The notes under the pieces were generated by a model that did not search any database, was not told the DNA's origin, and saw nothing but the letters and a program-made list of their open reading frames with translations. Shown piece after piece: positions 32,390 to 42,645 of a stretch of 64,000 nucleotides of DNA (the first letter of the stretch is position 1; each line of letters starts with the position of its first letter). Made by a program: the position numbers and the translations under genes. The stretch is from Pseudomonas mucidolens (GTDB taxonomy: Bacteria > Pseudomonadota > Gammaproteobacteria > Pseudomonadales > Pseudomonadaceae): NCBI RefSeq assembly GCF_900106045.1, contig NZ_LT629802.1:992001-1056000 (forward strand), read 5' to 3'.

Positions 32390-34036
32390 ATGTTCAAAAA
32401 AGTAAACACTGCTCTGCTGGGGCTGGCTTTGTCGATGGGGATCACATCCGTCCAGGCGCAAGAGACAAAGAAAGTCGATGTGCTGCTGATCGGCGGCGGC
32501 ATCATGAGTGCGACCTTGGGTGTCTGGCTTAATGAGCTGGAACCGCAATGGTCGATGGAGATGGTCGAACGCCTCGACGGCGTCGCCGAGGAAAGCTCCA
32601 ACGGCTGGAACAACGCCGGTACCGGTCACTCCGCGCTGGCCGAGCTGAACTACACCCCGGAAGACCAGAACGGCAATGTGCAGATCCCGAAAGCGATCGA
32701 GATCAACGAAGCGTTCCAGATTTCCCGTCAATTCTGGGCGTGGCAGGTTCAACAAGGCGTTCTGAAGAACCCTCGTTCGTTCATCAATTCAACTCCGCAC
32801 ATGAGCTTTGTGTGGGGCGATGACAACATCAAATTCCTGAAAAAGCGCTACGACGCGCTGCAAGCGAGCCCGCTGTTCGCTGGCATGGAATACTCCGAAG
32901 ACCCCGCGCAGATCAAACAGTGGGTTCCGCTGATGATGGAAGGGCGTGACCCGAGCCAGAAAATCGCGGCCACCAGGTCTGAGCTGGGTACCGACGTGAA
33001 CTTCGGCGAGATCACCCGCCAGTTCGTCGCGCACCTGCAGACCACACCGAAGTTCGACCTGAAACTGTCGAGCGAAGTGCAGGACATCACCCGTAATGAC
33101 GACGGCTCGTGGCGCGTCAGCTACAAGAACCTGAAAGACGGTAGCAAGACCGAGACCGACGCCAAGTTCGTGTTCATCGGTGCGGGCGGCGGTGCACTGC
33201 ATCTGCTGCAGAAGTCGGGTATCCCAGAAGCTCGCGAGTATGCAGGTTTCCCGGTGGGCGGTTCGTTCCTGGTGACCGAGAACGCGAGCATCGCCGAGCA
33301 GCATTTGGCCAAGGCCTACGGTAAAGCGTCCGTGGGCGCGCCGCCGATGTCGGTTCCGCACCTGGACACCCGTGTGCTGGATGGCAAGCGCGTGATCCTG
33401 TTTGGGCCATTCGCGACGTTCTCCACCAAGTTCCTCAAAGAAGGTTCGTACTTCGACCTGCTGACCAGCACCACGACCCACAACATCTGGCCGATGACCA
33501 AAGTCGGCATCGAGCAGTATCCGTTGGTTGAGTACCTCGCCGGTCAATTAATGCTGTCGGACGACGACCGCTTCAAGGCGCTGCAAGAGTACTTCCCGAA
33601 CGCCAAGCAAGATGACTGGCGTCTGTGGCAGGCCGGTCAGCGTGTGCAGATCATCAAGCGTGACGAAGAGAAGGGCGGCGTCCTGAAACTCGGCACCGAA
33701 GTGGTCACCTCCGCCGACAACAGCATCGCAGGCCTGCTGGGTGCATCGCCAGGTGCGTCTACCGCGGCTCCAATCATGCTGAACGTGCTGCAGAAAGTGT
33801 TCAAGGACAAGGTCGCTTCTCCTGCCTGGCAGGAAAAGCTGCACCAGATCGTACCGAGCTACGGTACTCAGTTGAACGGTAATCCGGAGCGTGTTGCTGA
33901 GGAATGGGCCTACACCGCCAAGGTTCTGCAACTGGCTCCACCGCCAGCGATTTCGCAACAGGCTGCTCCACAGTCGACCGAGGCTGCCAAGCCTGCGACC
34001 GAGTCGAGTAAGCCTGCGGCTGATATCGCGCTGTAG
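32390..34036 (+). CDS. mqo: Malate:quinone oxidoreductase with N-terminal leader
   Basis: 548-residue membrane-bound FAD enzyme that oxidises malate to oxaloacetate and passes electrons to ubiquinone, replacing or adding to NAD-dependent malate dehydrogenase in the TCA cycle. FAD binding is shown by [19 protein letters not shown] (residues about 28-46), then [25 protein letters not shown] Sec-like leader, [24 protein letters not shown], precedes the FAD domain, and the C-terminus has an Ala/Pro/Ser-rich tail ([14 protein letters not shown]). Both features are seen in one Mqo subgroup of Pseudomonas. A terminator follows. Confidence 0.95.
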   Translation: MFKKVNTALLGLALSMGITSVQAQETKKVDVLLIGGGIMSATLGVWLNELEPQWSMEMVERLDGVAEESSNGWNNAGTGHSALAELNYTPEDQNGNVQIPKAIEINEAFQISRQFWAWQVQQGVLKNPRSFINSTPHMSFVWGDDNIKFLKKRYDALQASPLFAGMEYSEDPAQIKQWVPLMMEGRDPSQKIAATRSELGTDVNFGEITRQFVAHLQTTPKFDLKLSSEVQDITRNDDGSWRVSYKNLKDGSKTETDAKFVFIGAGGGALHLLQKSGIPEAREYAGFPVGGSFLVTENASIAEQHLAKAYGKASVGAPPMSVPHLDTRVLDGKRVILFGPFATFSTKFLKEGSYFDLLTSTTTHNIWPMTKVGIEQYPLVEYLAGQLMLSDDDRFKALQEYFPNAKQDDWRLWQAGQRVQIIKRDEEKGGVLKLGTEVVTSADNSIAGLLGASPGASTAAPIMLNVLQKVFKDKVASPAWQEKLHQIVPSYGTQLNGNPERVAEEWAYTAKVLQLAPPPAISQQAAPQSTEAAKPATESSKPAADIAL

Positions 34037-34081
34037 ACGGCGGATGAAGCCCTGAGTCAGGGCTGAGCCGCTGCAAAAGAG

Positions 34082-34114
34082 CCGCTGAACCGGTAACGGT
34101 CAGCGGTTTTTTTG
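34082..34114 (+). terminator. Rho-independent terminator after mqo
   Basis: CCGCTGAACC pairs with GGTCAGCGG, with one bulged A and a 6-7-base loop, and is followed by seven T residues. It lies about 45 bases past the mqo stop codon. Confidence 0.85.
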
Positions 34115-34196
34115 GGGCTTCAGGAAAGACCTGGAGGTGTCGGCGATTTTTGCCGCCCTCATTATGCGGTTTGGAAAACGCTGTAGGGTTCGAGAA

Positions 34197-37100
34197 TCAA
34201 GCTTGGTCTACGCTCGCTCTGGAAGGTTTATCAGTGGGGGGAGAACGGTGTTTTTCGATTTCTTCTGCTGTCAGCCGATGGATCAATCCTTCCCTTGCTT
34301 TACGGCGATTTTCTTGAACATTCTTTGTCTGGATGACGTATTCCTGACTGGAAAGCTTCTCGCGCGCCAGGAAGATTCCTTCCAGGCGCTTGTGTAACGG
34401 TGAGTCGATTTTCCGGAAACTGTCGGGGTATTTCTTCTCCAGGAACGCCTCCCAGAAGACTAGTTTTTCGAGATGCGCGAGCCTGGCAATCGGGGTGTCC
34501 TCCCTTAACACATACTGTTTGGCGCTTTCCAACTGCTCAGGCGTAATGTTTGCCAATTTTTCAAACAGCATGCTGGTAGGGCGGGCAGGTAAGTCTAATT
34601 GCTCAGTCAGATGGACCTGGTAGAACATCTGTATCTCCAAGGGATCCACTCGATCAATTCTCGCTTGGAAATCCAAAGGGCTTAACCGCTGAGCCAACAG
34701 TAAGGCTATTGGTGTATTTAACCGGTAAGCGATACCCTGCTGTTCCTCAGCCGTCATGTTAACCAAAGGCTCAGGCGCGTAATCCGGGCTCACCGTGTCG
34801 ATCAGGTTTTGTAATTGCTGCACATACCTTCGCTGGTCTGCATGGATTGCCGCAATACGTGCATCAATAACACCTTGTACATGCGCGTTAAGCAACTCGA
34901 TACGGTAGAGGCCGCGGGCCAGACTCACCAGCGCTTCGCCAGCGTTGAGTTGCCTTTGAGCCATGAAAATTTTATAGCGAAGTTCCAGATCCGAAAAAAT
35001 CATCGGAATGCCATCGGCGCAGGTCTCTGGATTAGCCGAAATCTCAAATAACTGGGCTCTTAACTCACTGTGTTCGTACATCGCCTTAAGTACGTTCCAG
35101 ACCCGTTGACGTAAATACTCTTGCTCGTACCTGAACTGAGATGATGCACTCAAGTCCTCCAGCACGCGAAAAAAATCGGACGACTCTTCAATACGGTTCA
35201 AATCACTCCAGATGAACGATTCTTCACGTGTCGGCTTAGCTGTCCAATTGTTAATTCCGTTTATCGGAGGTCGATGTTGCCGCCGCGGCGTGATGCCAAA
35301 GCTGATACCGTGCTCACGTCGATAGAGTTCCAGTCTGCGCAGAGAGTCGGCACTTAACGGGTTATCATGCAAATGAGTCACCCGATTGACTGCGATTCTT
35401 TCAGGGGAAAAAACGTCTTGCGGGATACGACTGATCGCGTTATTTCGCAGGTCCATTGCCTGCAAATGGGTGAGCGCTTCAACGCCCTCAGGCCATGTCA
35501 ATAAGCCGGTATTGCGCAAGTAAAGATGTTCCAGGGCAAGCATGCTTCGCACCGAAATGCGTCGTCCTAATTCATTATCATTTAAATTGAGTGATTTAAG
35601 TCTTCTAAGCCCAGAGAGTACCGTGATGGCGCGATCATTTAAGGTGATTTGATTGCCTTGTAAGTTGAGATCGGTTAATTCGATCATATTTTTAATGGCG
35701 AGCGGGAACTCAGTCAGATGATTATTTTTTAGAGATAAAATCCGTAGATTGGAAAATTGTTCAAGAAAAATCGGAGGAAAATTAGCGTTGGGCGAATGGC
35801 TCAAAAAAAGCCCGCTAACATGGCCAAAATCAGCAGACAGTTCTGGCAAGCAATCAACCGGCCAGGCTCTTAGGTCCAGAATGTAGCCTGTATGGTCACC
35901 TATACGAACACGTTCAGTTTGTCTGCGCCATACCTGGATCAACGCTTGACTGATGTCCCGTTTATCCCGGCTTGACACCTCTCGGCGAGGTCCATTGCGC
36001 GGTTCTGTCCACACGGACGACGCTGCCCATCGAGCGAGGTCGTGACGTAAGGTGTCGAGCTCAGCCTTGAGTCTAGACAAGGCTCGAGTGGTCAATTGGG
36101 TTGAAAGTTGTAGTCGATAAAGAAACTGTCCGGCCTGCTCCTCGCTCATTAGAGGATAAAGTTCCCTGATGAGATCCTTGAGCAACGGAGTCCTGCTCTC
36201 ATCAATAACATGGCCCGAACGCCCACCCAATGTATATCCTCGACGCCCCGAGGCTAAGCGCATGGGAGGGACAAACCAAGGCTTTATGGGCTGCATTCCC
36301 AATAAGGTGGCACTGTGTGACCGGTCGTGAGCCACTTGATCTGCAATTTTACGAGTCAACGCCACTGCAGAGTCAGTGTCTGTCAGGCCAAGTGTGGCTC
36401 GCTCGGCAGGCAGTAAAGCATTGAACACACAATGGATAAGGTCAGGGCTGCTGTAGATTTCCCCTGTACTCGGTGCAACGTATTCGTACAGGCTGCCATG
36501 TTTATAAAACTCGCGATTGAGTGGCGCGGACTCACCGCCCACGGTGCTGAGCACTTCAGCAGTATGTTTATCCCGCAGTACCGCTCCAAGATTGCTTGGC
36601 CAGCCGGGCAAGTGAAGCATGCTGTTCCACGCGATACGTTGACTGTCCGCGTTGCTTAAACCCTCGAAATAGAGCCCCGTCAGTGCTCTGTTAAGGCGTA
36701 GTTCCCGTGCATAGATCCGCGCTTCTTCAAGCACATGCAATGGAAGACGGCCGGACGCGTGCAGTGCAATCTGCTCTGTGGCGTTCAGGTTGTCCAATAA
36801 CTCTGTCATCACATTAGCGGGCAAGCCCGGGAACTGACGGTGCAGCACCTGCATCTCTGCAGTCACTTTTTCATCAGCCTTATACAACCTGTCGAGCAGT
36901 GCAAGCTTGTTCGCCTGGGCGTGTCTTCCCAGCTTGCGCGACAGCGCGGTTATCTGCGTATCAAGATGGTCGAATGCGGGGCCCAGTAATCTATCGATTT
37001 GTGCGGACGACAAACTTTCCAGGGTGAATTTAAGTACGTCGCCATTTTTGATTTGCCTCTCAACGATTTGTATGCGTGGGTGAGTCGGCAACAGGTCGTT

Positions 37101-39317
37101 CCCGAACTCCTTAAGTGTGCTTCCTTGCGCATCTACCACCCGCAATACGCTATTTAGCGGCCAGCCATCCAGTCCGGTAAGTAACTCCAACTGCAATGCT
37201 GAAAACTCTGCGCCGCCACTATTACCCTGTTGCATCAACGCGATGAAACGCTCAATTTTTTCACTCAGGCGTACACGCTTAATATTGTCGAGCAATATAG
37301 GCGGAGGGGCTAGGTTATCCATGTGTATTTTGTGCAGTACGTCGTCATTGACATTGCAGGCCTTCAAAAGGTACTCAATGGCAGTATCCGATACTTCCTC
37401 GGCCTCTGGACCCAGACGCCGAAACAACTTTGTCCGCGACCATTGTTGCGGGGTTTCGCCTTCATGCAACCAGGCGCCGCTCAGGTTATGCGTGAGTCTG
37501 GGTGTGTAGGCAAGTGGGTCGTGAGGATGGCGGATAAAATAGTGCTGCGTCTGTGTATCGGTACCCACTTCATAAACCTTATCTTCCAGTTTGATAAACT
37601 GTTTGCTGTCTTTGCTATAGATGCCTTGCGCATCAGGCAGAAGACCTGACAATGAAATGTCTGCCGATTCGTAGGGTTTCAAGTCGGGCCGCCACAATCG
37701 CTTTTGGCCGTTAACAGATTTAACGGGCATCAATGTTTCTACTACGGGGGCTGGCTTAAGGGCGCGTAATGCGCCGCTGGTGATCGCGGCCGAAGCAATG
37801 TTTTCCGCAACATCAAAGATGTGCTTTACAGCCTCGACGCGATCATTGTGCTGCCAAGCGCTAATACCTTCATAAATATCCACGCCGAGTTGAAGAACAC
37901 TGCTTGCCAGCATGATCTCCCCCAGTACCGGTACGAAGCCCAGGGCCAGCGTCAGGGCACTGAGTCCGACATTCAAATAAGTTGCTTGTCTCTCCAATCG
38001 GCTTTTAGAGTCCTCGTCCTCCGTGGGAACAACCAGCAATCTGGCATCGTCTCTGATTTTTGCCCATTGTAATTGCCAAGTCACCATGAAGGGATCGTCT
38101 TGATGAGACAAATGATGAAGGTCATTGATTGAAATGTATGAATTTGAAATGGGGATTCGTCGAAGGAATAGAGATGCTTGCGAGTTTTTGACCGTGTCCA
38201 CGCGTTGGATGAACTCGCTACGGTGACGGAGAGGAATCAGCGGGTAAAAATAGTTTGCGAATGCAGGGTCTTTCAACCACCTGGACAGTGTTGCCGTTAA
38301 GATTAAAAATGAGTTGAATGTATGAAACGCTTTATCCGGACTGTTGGGTAGATAGAGCACACATGTTTGTTGTTGCATGACGGGTTTGCTTTCGGGCCAG
38401 AAAATCAGGATGCCCGGTACCACAAAATCCGTGATTTTAAGCGTGCTGCAGGTTGGGCTGGTCCGCGACAGTGCTGGAGGCGTAGTGTTGAGTAGCGACT
38501 TTATGAATTCATAATGAGGCATCGGCAGTTCATTTTTCATGAAGGATAGATGCAGTGCGGACGTAAATTCATGGCGAAGGTTCTGACTGAATATTACTTT
38601 GCGTCTGTAAGCTGTGGAGTGAATATCATGGGCTGGCAGCCCGTCATCAGTCGGTTCAAAAACAGTCTGCAGATGCCGCTGATACTGCGCTCCCAAGTTC
38701 AAGTCTCGGCAGATAAGGGCGAAGTGTTCAGGTTTTAACGTGTGTTGAACAACTTCCCGATTATCGTTGACCGAGTAGATAGCCGATCCCGCATCGAGGC
38801 CACCTGGGACAGCTTCGAAGGCTTCAAAATTTTGTAATGCGGCTTGAAGCAGGCTGTGTCGACTGATGCTGGAGATCAAATTCAATTCCAGTGTTTCGGG
38901 CAAAAGGAATTCAGGTTGAGTCAACTTAATGAGCGTGTCCGCCAGTTTGAGTTGCTGATTTGCAACAAAAATAGTCAGATTGTTTAAAAGGCGGACCTGT
39001 TTGAAACCGTAGTTTCGTGGATTGATACCTGTCCAGCCTCTGGCGGTCAGCGCCGTTTTTAATAGCGGCTCGGCGAACTGTTCAATCGATTGAACCTGCG
39101 CCAGGATGTCTGTCACCTCCCGTTGGGTTTCTACAGCTGCTTCAAAACTGGCGCGTAAAGCTGCTCGTACGGTAGGCGTGGCATTTTTAAACCAGAGGGG
39201 GAGCTGATCAGCAATAAACGATGCGTGTCTGTTTTCGGCCGATGTATTGGCCAATTGTTCGGCACGGGCAATAGCCGCGCCTGATTCGGATGATTTGGGT
39301 TTGAGGGACGTTGTCAT
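34197..39317 (-). CDS. Large LRR protein with NEL-type E3 ubiquitin ligase domain and DUF6543-like N-terminus
   Basis: 1706-residue predicted effector. The N-terminal thousand residues resemble the dermonecrotic-toxin-like DUF6543 region of Pseudomonas effectors and include a hydrophobic stretch near residue 460 (YLNVGLSALTLALGFVPVLGEIMLASSVLQLG). A leucine-rich repeat block follows (LRILSLKNNHLTEFPLAIKNM, LTDLNLQGNQI, LKSLNLNDNELG, LEHLYLRNTGLLTWPEGV, LQAMDLRNNAISRIP). The C-terminal NEL domain keeps the catalytic Cys in NPETCADGIPMIFSDLELR. NEL enzymes (IpaH/SspH type) ubiquitinate host proteins. No T3SS genes are in the window. Base composition is lower in GC than the neighbours. The ATG of MTTSLKP is preferred. 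Confidence 0.88.
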   Translation of the reverse strand: MTTSLKPKSSESGAAIARAEQLANTSAENRHASFIADQLPLWFKNATPTVRAALRASFEAAVETQREVTDILAQVQSIEQFAEPLLKTALTARGWTGINPRNYGFKQVRLLNNLTIFVANQQLKLADTLIKLTQPEFLLPETLELNLISSISRHSLLQAALQNFEAFEAVPGGLDAGSAIYSVNDNREVVQHTLKPEHFALICRDLNLGAQYQRHLQTVFEPTDDGLPAHDIHSTAYRRKVIFSQNLRHEFTSALHLSFMKNELPMPHYEFIKSLLNTTPPALSRTSPTCSTLKITDFVVPGILIFWPESKPVMQQQTCVLYLPNSPDKAFHTFNSFLILTATLSRWLKDPAFANYFYPLIPLRHRSEFIQRVDTVKNSQASLFLRRIPISNSYISINDLHHLSHQDDPFMVTWQLQWAKIRDDARLLVVPTEDEDSKSRLERQATYLNVGLSALTLALGFVPVLGEIMLASSVLQLGVDIYEGISAWQHNDRVEAVKHIFDVAENIASAAITSGALRALKPAPVVETLMPVKSVNGQKRLWRPDLKPYESADISLSGLLPDAQGIYSKDSKQFIKLEDKVYEVGTDTQTQHYFIRHPHDPLAYTPRLTHNLSGAWLHEGETPQQWSRTKLFRRLGPEAEEVSDTAIEYLLKACNVNDDVLHKIHMDNLAPPPILLDNIKRVRLSEKIERFIALMQQGNSGGAEFSALQLELLTGLDGWPLNSVLRVVDAQGSTLKEFGNDLLPTHPRIQIVERQIKNGDVLKFTLESLSSAQIDRLLGPAFDHLDTQITALSRKLGRHAQANKLALLDRLYKADEKVTAEMQVLHRQFPGLPANVMTELLDNLNATEQIALHASGRLPLHVLEEARIYARELRLNRALTGLYFEGLSNADSQRIAWNSMLHLPGWPSNLGAVLRDKHTAEVLSTVGGESAPLNREFYKHGSLYEYVAPSTGEIYSSPDLIHCVFNALLPAERATLGLTDTDSAVALTRKIADQVAHDRSHSATLLGMQPIKPWFVPPMRLASGRRGYTLGGRSGHVIDESRTPLLKDLIRELYPLMSEEQAGQFLYRLQLSTQLTTRALSRLKAELDTLRHDLARWAASSVWTEPRNGPRREVSSRDKRDISQALIQVWRRQTERVRIGDHTGYILDLRAWPVDCLPELSADFGHVSGLFLSHSPNANFPPIFLEQFSNLRILSLKNNHLTEFPLAIKNMIELTDLNLQGNQITLNDRAITVLSGLRRLKSLNLNDNELGRRISVRSMLALEHLYLRNTGLLTWPEGVEALTHLQAMDLRNNAISRIPQDVFSPERIAVNRVTHLHDNPLSADSLRRLELYRREHGISFGITPRRQHRPPINGINNWTAKPTREESFIWSDLNRIEESSDFFRVLEDLSASSQFRYEQEYLRQRVWNVLKAMYEHSELRAQLFEISANPETCADGIPMIFSDLELRYKIFMAQRQLNAGEALVSLARGLYRIELLNAHVQGVIDARIAAIHADQRRYVQQLQNLIDTVSPDYAPEPLVNMTAEEQQGIAYRLNTPIALLLAQRLSPLDFQARIDRVDPLEIQMFYQVHLTEQLDLPARPTSMLFEKLANITPEQLESAKQYVLREDTPIARLAHLEKLVFWEAFLEKKYPDSFRKIDSPLHKRLEGIFLAREKLSSQEYVIQTKNVQENRRKAREGLIHRLTAEEIEKHRSPPTDKPSRASVDQA

Positions 39318-39661
39318 TGCGGTCGTTCGTTTGGGGTAGGTGCCCAAATCATAACGAGCGGGGAAGGCTGTAACAGGCTAACTATTTAATGTAAGAATAG
39401 TGTGTGGAACTAAAAATATTCGCTGGATATCCAGGGTCGTCGGGCAAATAGTTTATGTCGTTTTTTTGTTCCTAATAATCTCATTTCCTTGAGCAACACT
39501 GCTTCCAGTGGTTTCGTGCCCAGTTCCTTATATCCCTCCGCCTTGATGTTTTGATTCTCCTCCGTCGGTCTGCGTGTACGCACTGATAACAAGTCTGCAA
39601 TAGCCCCCCAACTCCACGACTGCAACCGGGCTGCTAAGCCCGGGTTCCAGCCGTTTCCTGG
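39318..39661. other. Spacer between NEL gene and ppnN with possible ppnN terminator
   Basis: A 71-codon minus-strand frame (39410-39625) has no recognisable features and is not supported. A GC-rich hairpin, AACCGGGCT with AAGCCCGGGTT around 39624-39646, follows the ppnN stop on the minus strand and may terminate it, though no strong T run is present. The NEL promoter should lie in the AT-rich part near 39370-39420. Confidence 0.4.
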
Positions 39662-41035
39662 TCACTGCACGACGCGATAGCACGGCACATAGGCTGCGCC
39701 ACCCGGCAACTTCATCCGGTGCTGCGCCACAAACGCCTTCAGCAGTTCGTCCAGTGGCTTCATGATGCTCGGGTCGCCATTGATCTCATATGGCCCTTTC
39801 TGTTCGATCAACCGAATGCCCTTGTCCTTGACGTTACCCGCCACGATCCCCGAGAACGCCCGGCGTAGGTTGGCCGCCAGTTCGTGAGGGGGCAGGTCGT
39901 GGCTCAGTTGCAGGCCGGCCATGTTTTCGTGAGTCGGATCGAACGGCCGCTGGAAACCTTCATCGATCTTGAGCAACCAGTTGAAATGGAATGCGTCGTT
40001 GCGCTCGCGGCGAAACTGTTTGACGGTTTTCAAGCCGGCAGTCATTTGACGGGCGACTTCAGCCGGGTCATCGATAATGATCTGATAGTGGGCTTGCGCC
40101 TCTTCACCCAAGGTTGCGCCGACAAACGCGTGCAGCTGTTGCAGATACGGCGCGGCTTGTTGCGGCCCGGTGAGGATGACCGGAAAGGGCACGTCCCGGT
40201 TATCCGGATGCATCAGGATGCCCAGCAGGTACAGGAACTCTTCGGCCGTGCCGGCGCCGCCCGGGAAGATAATGATGCCGTGGCCAACACGTACGAAGGC
40301 TTCCAGGCGTTTTTCGATGTCTGGCAGGATCACCAGTTCGTTGACGATCGGATTGGGCGCTTCGGCGGCGATGATGCCCGGCTCGGTCAGACCCAGGTAG
40401 CGCCCGCCGGTGATCCGTTGCTTGGCGTGGGAAATGGTCGCGCCCTTCATCGGGCCTTTCATCACCCCGGGACCGCAACCGGTGCAGACGTCGAGGCTGC
40501 GCAGGCCCAGTTCGTGGCCGACTTTCTTGGTGTATTTGTATTCTTCGGTATTGATCGAGTGCCCGCCCCAGCACACCACGATTTTCGGCTCGACGCCCGG
40601 GCGCAGGGTGCGGGCATTGCGCAGCAGGTGGAACACGTAGTCAGTGATGCCTTGGGAGTTGCTCAGGTCGATACGCTGGCTGTCCAGTTCGTTTTCGGTA
40701 TAGACAATGTCGCGCAGAGCGCTGAACAGCATCTCGCGGGTGCTGGCGATCATTTCCCCATCCACGAATGCGTCGGCGGGTGCGTTCAACAGTTCCAGGC
40801 GTACGCCGCGATCCTGCTGGTGGATCCGCACTTCGAAGTCTTTGTAGGCATCGAGGATGGTCTTGGCGTTATCGATATGCGCGCCGGTGTTGAGGATGGC
40901 CAGGGCGCACTGGCGGAACAGGGTGTAAATGCTGCCGGTTCCGGCTTCGCTGAGCTGCTGGACTTCACGTTGAGACAGCGTTTCGAGACTGCCTTTAGGG
41001 CTGACGGAGGCGTTGATGACGTGTCGTTGTGGCAT
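39662..41035 (-). CDS. ppnN: Pyrimidine/purine nucleotide 5'-monophosphate nucleosidase PpnN
   Basis: 457-residue homologue of E. coli PpnN (YgdH), which cleaves nucleoside monophosphates to base and ribose 5-phosphate and is stimulated by (p)ppGpp. The LOG-type catalytic motif FPGGAGTAEEFLYLL and the upstream VCTGCGPGVMKGPMKGA are both present, and the N-terminal (MPQRHVINASVSPKGSLETLSQREV) and C-terminal extension domains are full length. Divergent from fabV. The ATG of MPQRHV matches family starts; a longer frame upstream is not conserved. Confidence 0.95.
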   Translation of the reverse strand: MPQRHVINASVSPKGSLETLSQREVQQLSEAGTGSIYTLFRQCALAILNTGAHIDNAKTILDAYKDFEVRIHQQDRGVRLELLNAPADAFVDGEMIASTREMLFSALRDIVYTENELDSQRIDLSNSQGITDYVFHLLRNARTLRPGVEPKIVVCWGGHSINTEEYKYTKKVGHELGLRSLDVCTGCGPGVMKGPMKGATISHAKQRITGGRYLGLTEPGIIAAEAPNPIVNELVILPDIEKRLEAFVRVGHGIIIFPGGAGTAEEFLYLLGILMHPDNRDVPFPVILTGPQQAAPYLQQLHAFVGATLGEEAQAHYQIIIDDPAEVARQMTAGLKTVKQFRRERNDAFHFNWLLKIDEGFQRPFDPTHENMAGLQLSHDLPPHELAANLRRAFSGIVAGNVKDKGIRLIEQKGPYEINGDPSIMKPLDELLKAFVAQHRMKLPGGAAYVPCYRVVQ

Positions 41036-41360
41036 TCTGGTTCCCTGAAAGCGCAACCACCGGACCGCGTGCGGCCAGTGGCTTGAGGATGAGAAGCGCC
41101 GAATACGGTCGCATTGGCTGGCATTTTCTCCGGCTCGCGGGCCGGACGCAAATACAGTCGCGTCTCATCATGCCGCAGAATCTGCCGGATTCGCGCCAGC
41201 AACGAAAAAATAGAGCGTTTGCCCCGTGTGGATTGGATTTTGAGAACAGAAGAATTGCGACTATCGTGACGCTTCGGTTTTTCGGACGTCATAGACCAGT
41301 ACGATTGACGCTGTAATGGCCACCATTGGCCTTCGGCACCTTGGAAGAGGCAGAAATTTT
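41036..41360. promoter_or_regulatory. Divergent promoter region of ppnN and fabV
   Basis: 325 bases between the divergent starts. No gene is supported. A GGAAGAGGCAG purine-rich stretch just upstream of the fabV ATG is its likely ribosome site. I could not identify a confident operator or -10/-35 pair. Confidence 0.4.
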
Positions 41361-42554
41361 ATGATCATCAAACCGCGGGTTCGTGGCTTTATCTGTGTGA
41401 CCGCTCATCCTGTTGGCTGTGAAGCGAACGTCAAAGAGCAGATCGACTACGTGACCGAACACGGCGCCATCACCGACGGCCCGAAGAAAGTTCTGGTCCT
41501 CGGCGCGTCCACCGGATATGGCCTGGCTGCGCGCATCAGCGCCGCTTTCGGCTGCGGCGCAGACACCCTTGGCGTGTTTTTTGAGAAAGAAGGCGAAGAA
41601 GGCAAGCTCAGCTCTGCCGGCTGGTACAACAGCGCCGCCTTCCACAAATTCGCCGCGCAAAAAGGCCTGTACGCCAAGAGCATCAATGGCGATGCGTTCT
41701 CCGACGAGATCAAGCGCCTGACCATCGAAACCATCAAAAAAGACTTGGGCAAGATCGACCTGGTGGTCTACAGCCTGGCCGCTCCGCGCCGTACCGATCC
41801 GCAAGGCGTGGTACATAACTCCACCCTCAAGCCAATCGGCAAGGCCGTGACCCTGCGTGGGATCAATACCGACAAAGGGGTTGTAGTCGACACGACGTTG
41901 GAGCCGGCAACCCAGGAAGAAATCGACGGTACCGTCAAAGTGATGGGTGGCGAAGACTGGCAGCTGTGGATCGACGCGCTGCGTGATGCCGATGTACTGG
42001 CCGAAGGCGCCAAGACCACCGCGTTCACTTACCTGGGCGAAAAACTGACCCAGGACATCTACTGGAACGGTTCTATTGGCGAGGCCAAGAAGGATCTGGA
42101 CAAGAAAGTCCTGACCCTGCGCGACAACCTGGCCGCCCTGAAAGGCGACGCTCGCGTATCGGTGCTCAAGGCCGTGGTCACCCAGGCCAGCTCGGCGATC
42201 CCGATCATGCCGCTGTACCTGTCGTTGCTGTTCAAGGTGATGAAAGAGCAGGGTACTCACGAAGGGTGCATCGAACAGGTCTACGGCTTGTTCAAGGACA
42301 GCTTGTACGGCAGCGAGCCGAAGCTGGACGCTGACGGCCGCCTGCGCGCCGATCTCAAGGAACTGGAGCCGAAAGTCCAGGACGCCGTGGCCGCGTTGTG
42401 GAATCAGGTGACTGACGACAACGTCAACGAGATCAGCGACTTTGCCGGCTACAAGGCCGAGTTCCTGCGTCTGTTCGGTTTCGAGATCGATGGCGTGGAT
42501 TATGACGCCGACGTCAATCCGACCGTGAAGATCGAAGGCCTGGTTCAGGCTTAA
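41361..42554 (+). CDS. fabV: Enoyl-ACP/CoA reductase FabV
   Basis: 397-residue NADH-dependent trans-2-enoyl reductase of the fatty acid elongation cycle, the triclosan-resistant isozyme of Pseudomonas. NAD binding: [34 protein letters not shown]. The catalytic Y-x8-K occurs in [16 protein letters not shown]. The start [20 protein letters not shown] is the family N-terminus. It acts in the cytoplasm on acyl-ACP or acyl-CoA. No frame problems. Confidence 0.96.
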   Translation: MIIKPRVRGFICVTAHPVGCEANVKEQIDYVTEHGAITDGPKKVLVLGASTGYGLAARISAAFGCGADTLGVFFEKEGEEGKLSSAGWYNSAAFHKFAAQKGLYAKSINGDAFSDEIKRLTIETIKKDLGKIDLVVYSLAAPRRTDPQGVVHNSTLKPIGKAVTLRGINTDKGVVVDTTLEPATQEEIDGTVKVMGGEDWQLWIDALRDADVLAEGAKTTAFTYLGEKLTQDIYWNGSIGEAKKDLDKKVLTLRDNLAALKGDARVSVLKAVVTQASSAIPIMPLYLSLLFKVMKEQGTHEGCIEQVYGLFKDSLYGSEPKLDADGRLRADLKELEPKVQDAVAALWNQVTDDNVNEISDFAGYKAEFLRLFGFEIDGVDYDADVNPTVKIEGLVQA

Positions 42555-42645
42555 GCGATTTGCCCTACAAAAAGCAGCCTTTGGGCTAATGCCAGTCAGT
42601 TGAGCCAACTCCCACAGGTTCCGCTGCTTGACTGATCGGCATGGC

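Noticed and set aside
39410..39625. A 71-codon minus-strand frame between the NEL gene and ppnN
   Set aside because: No ribosome site or recognisable sequence; likely chance.
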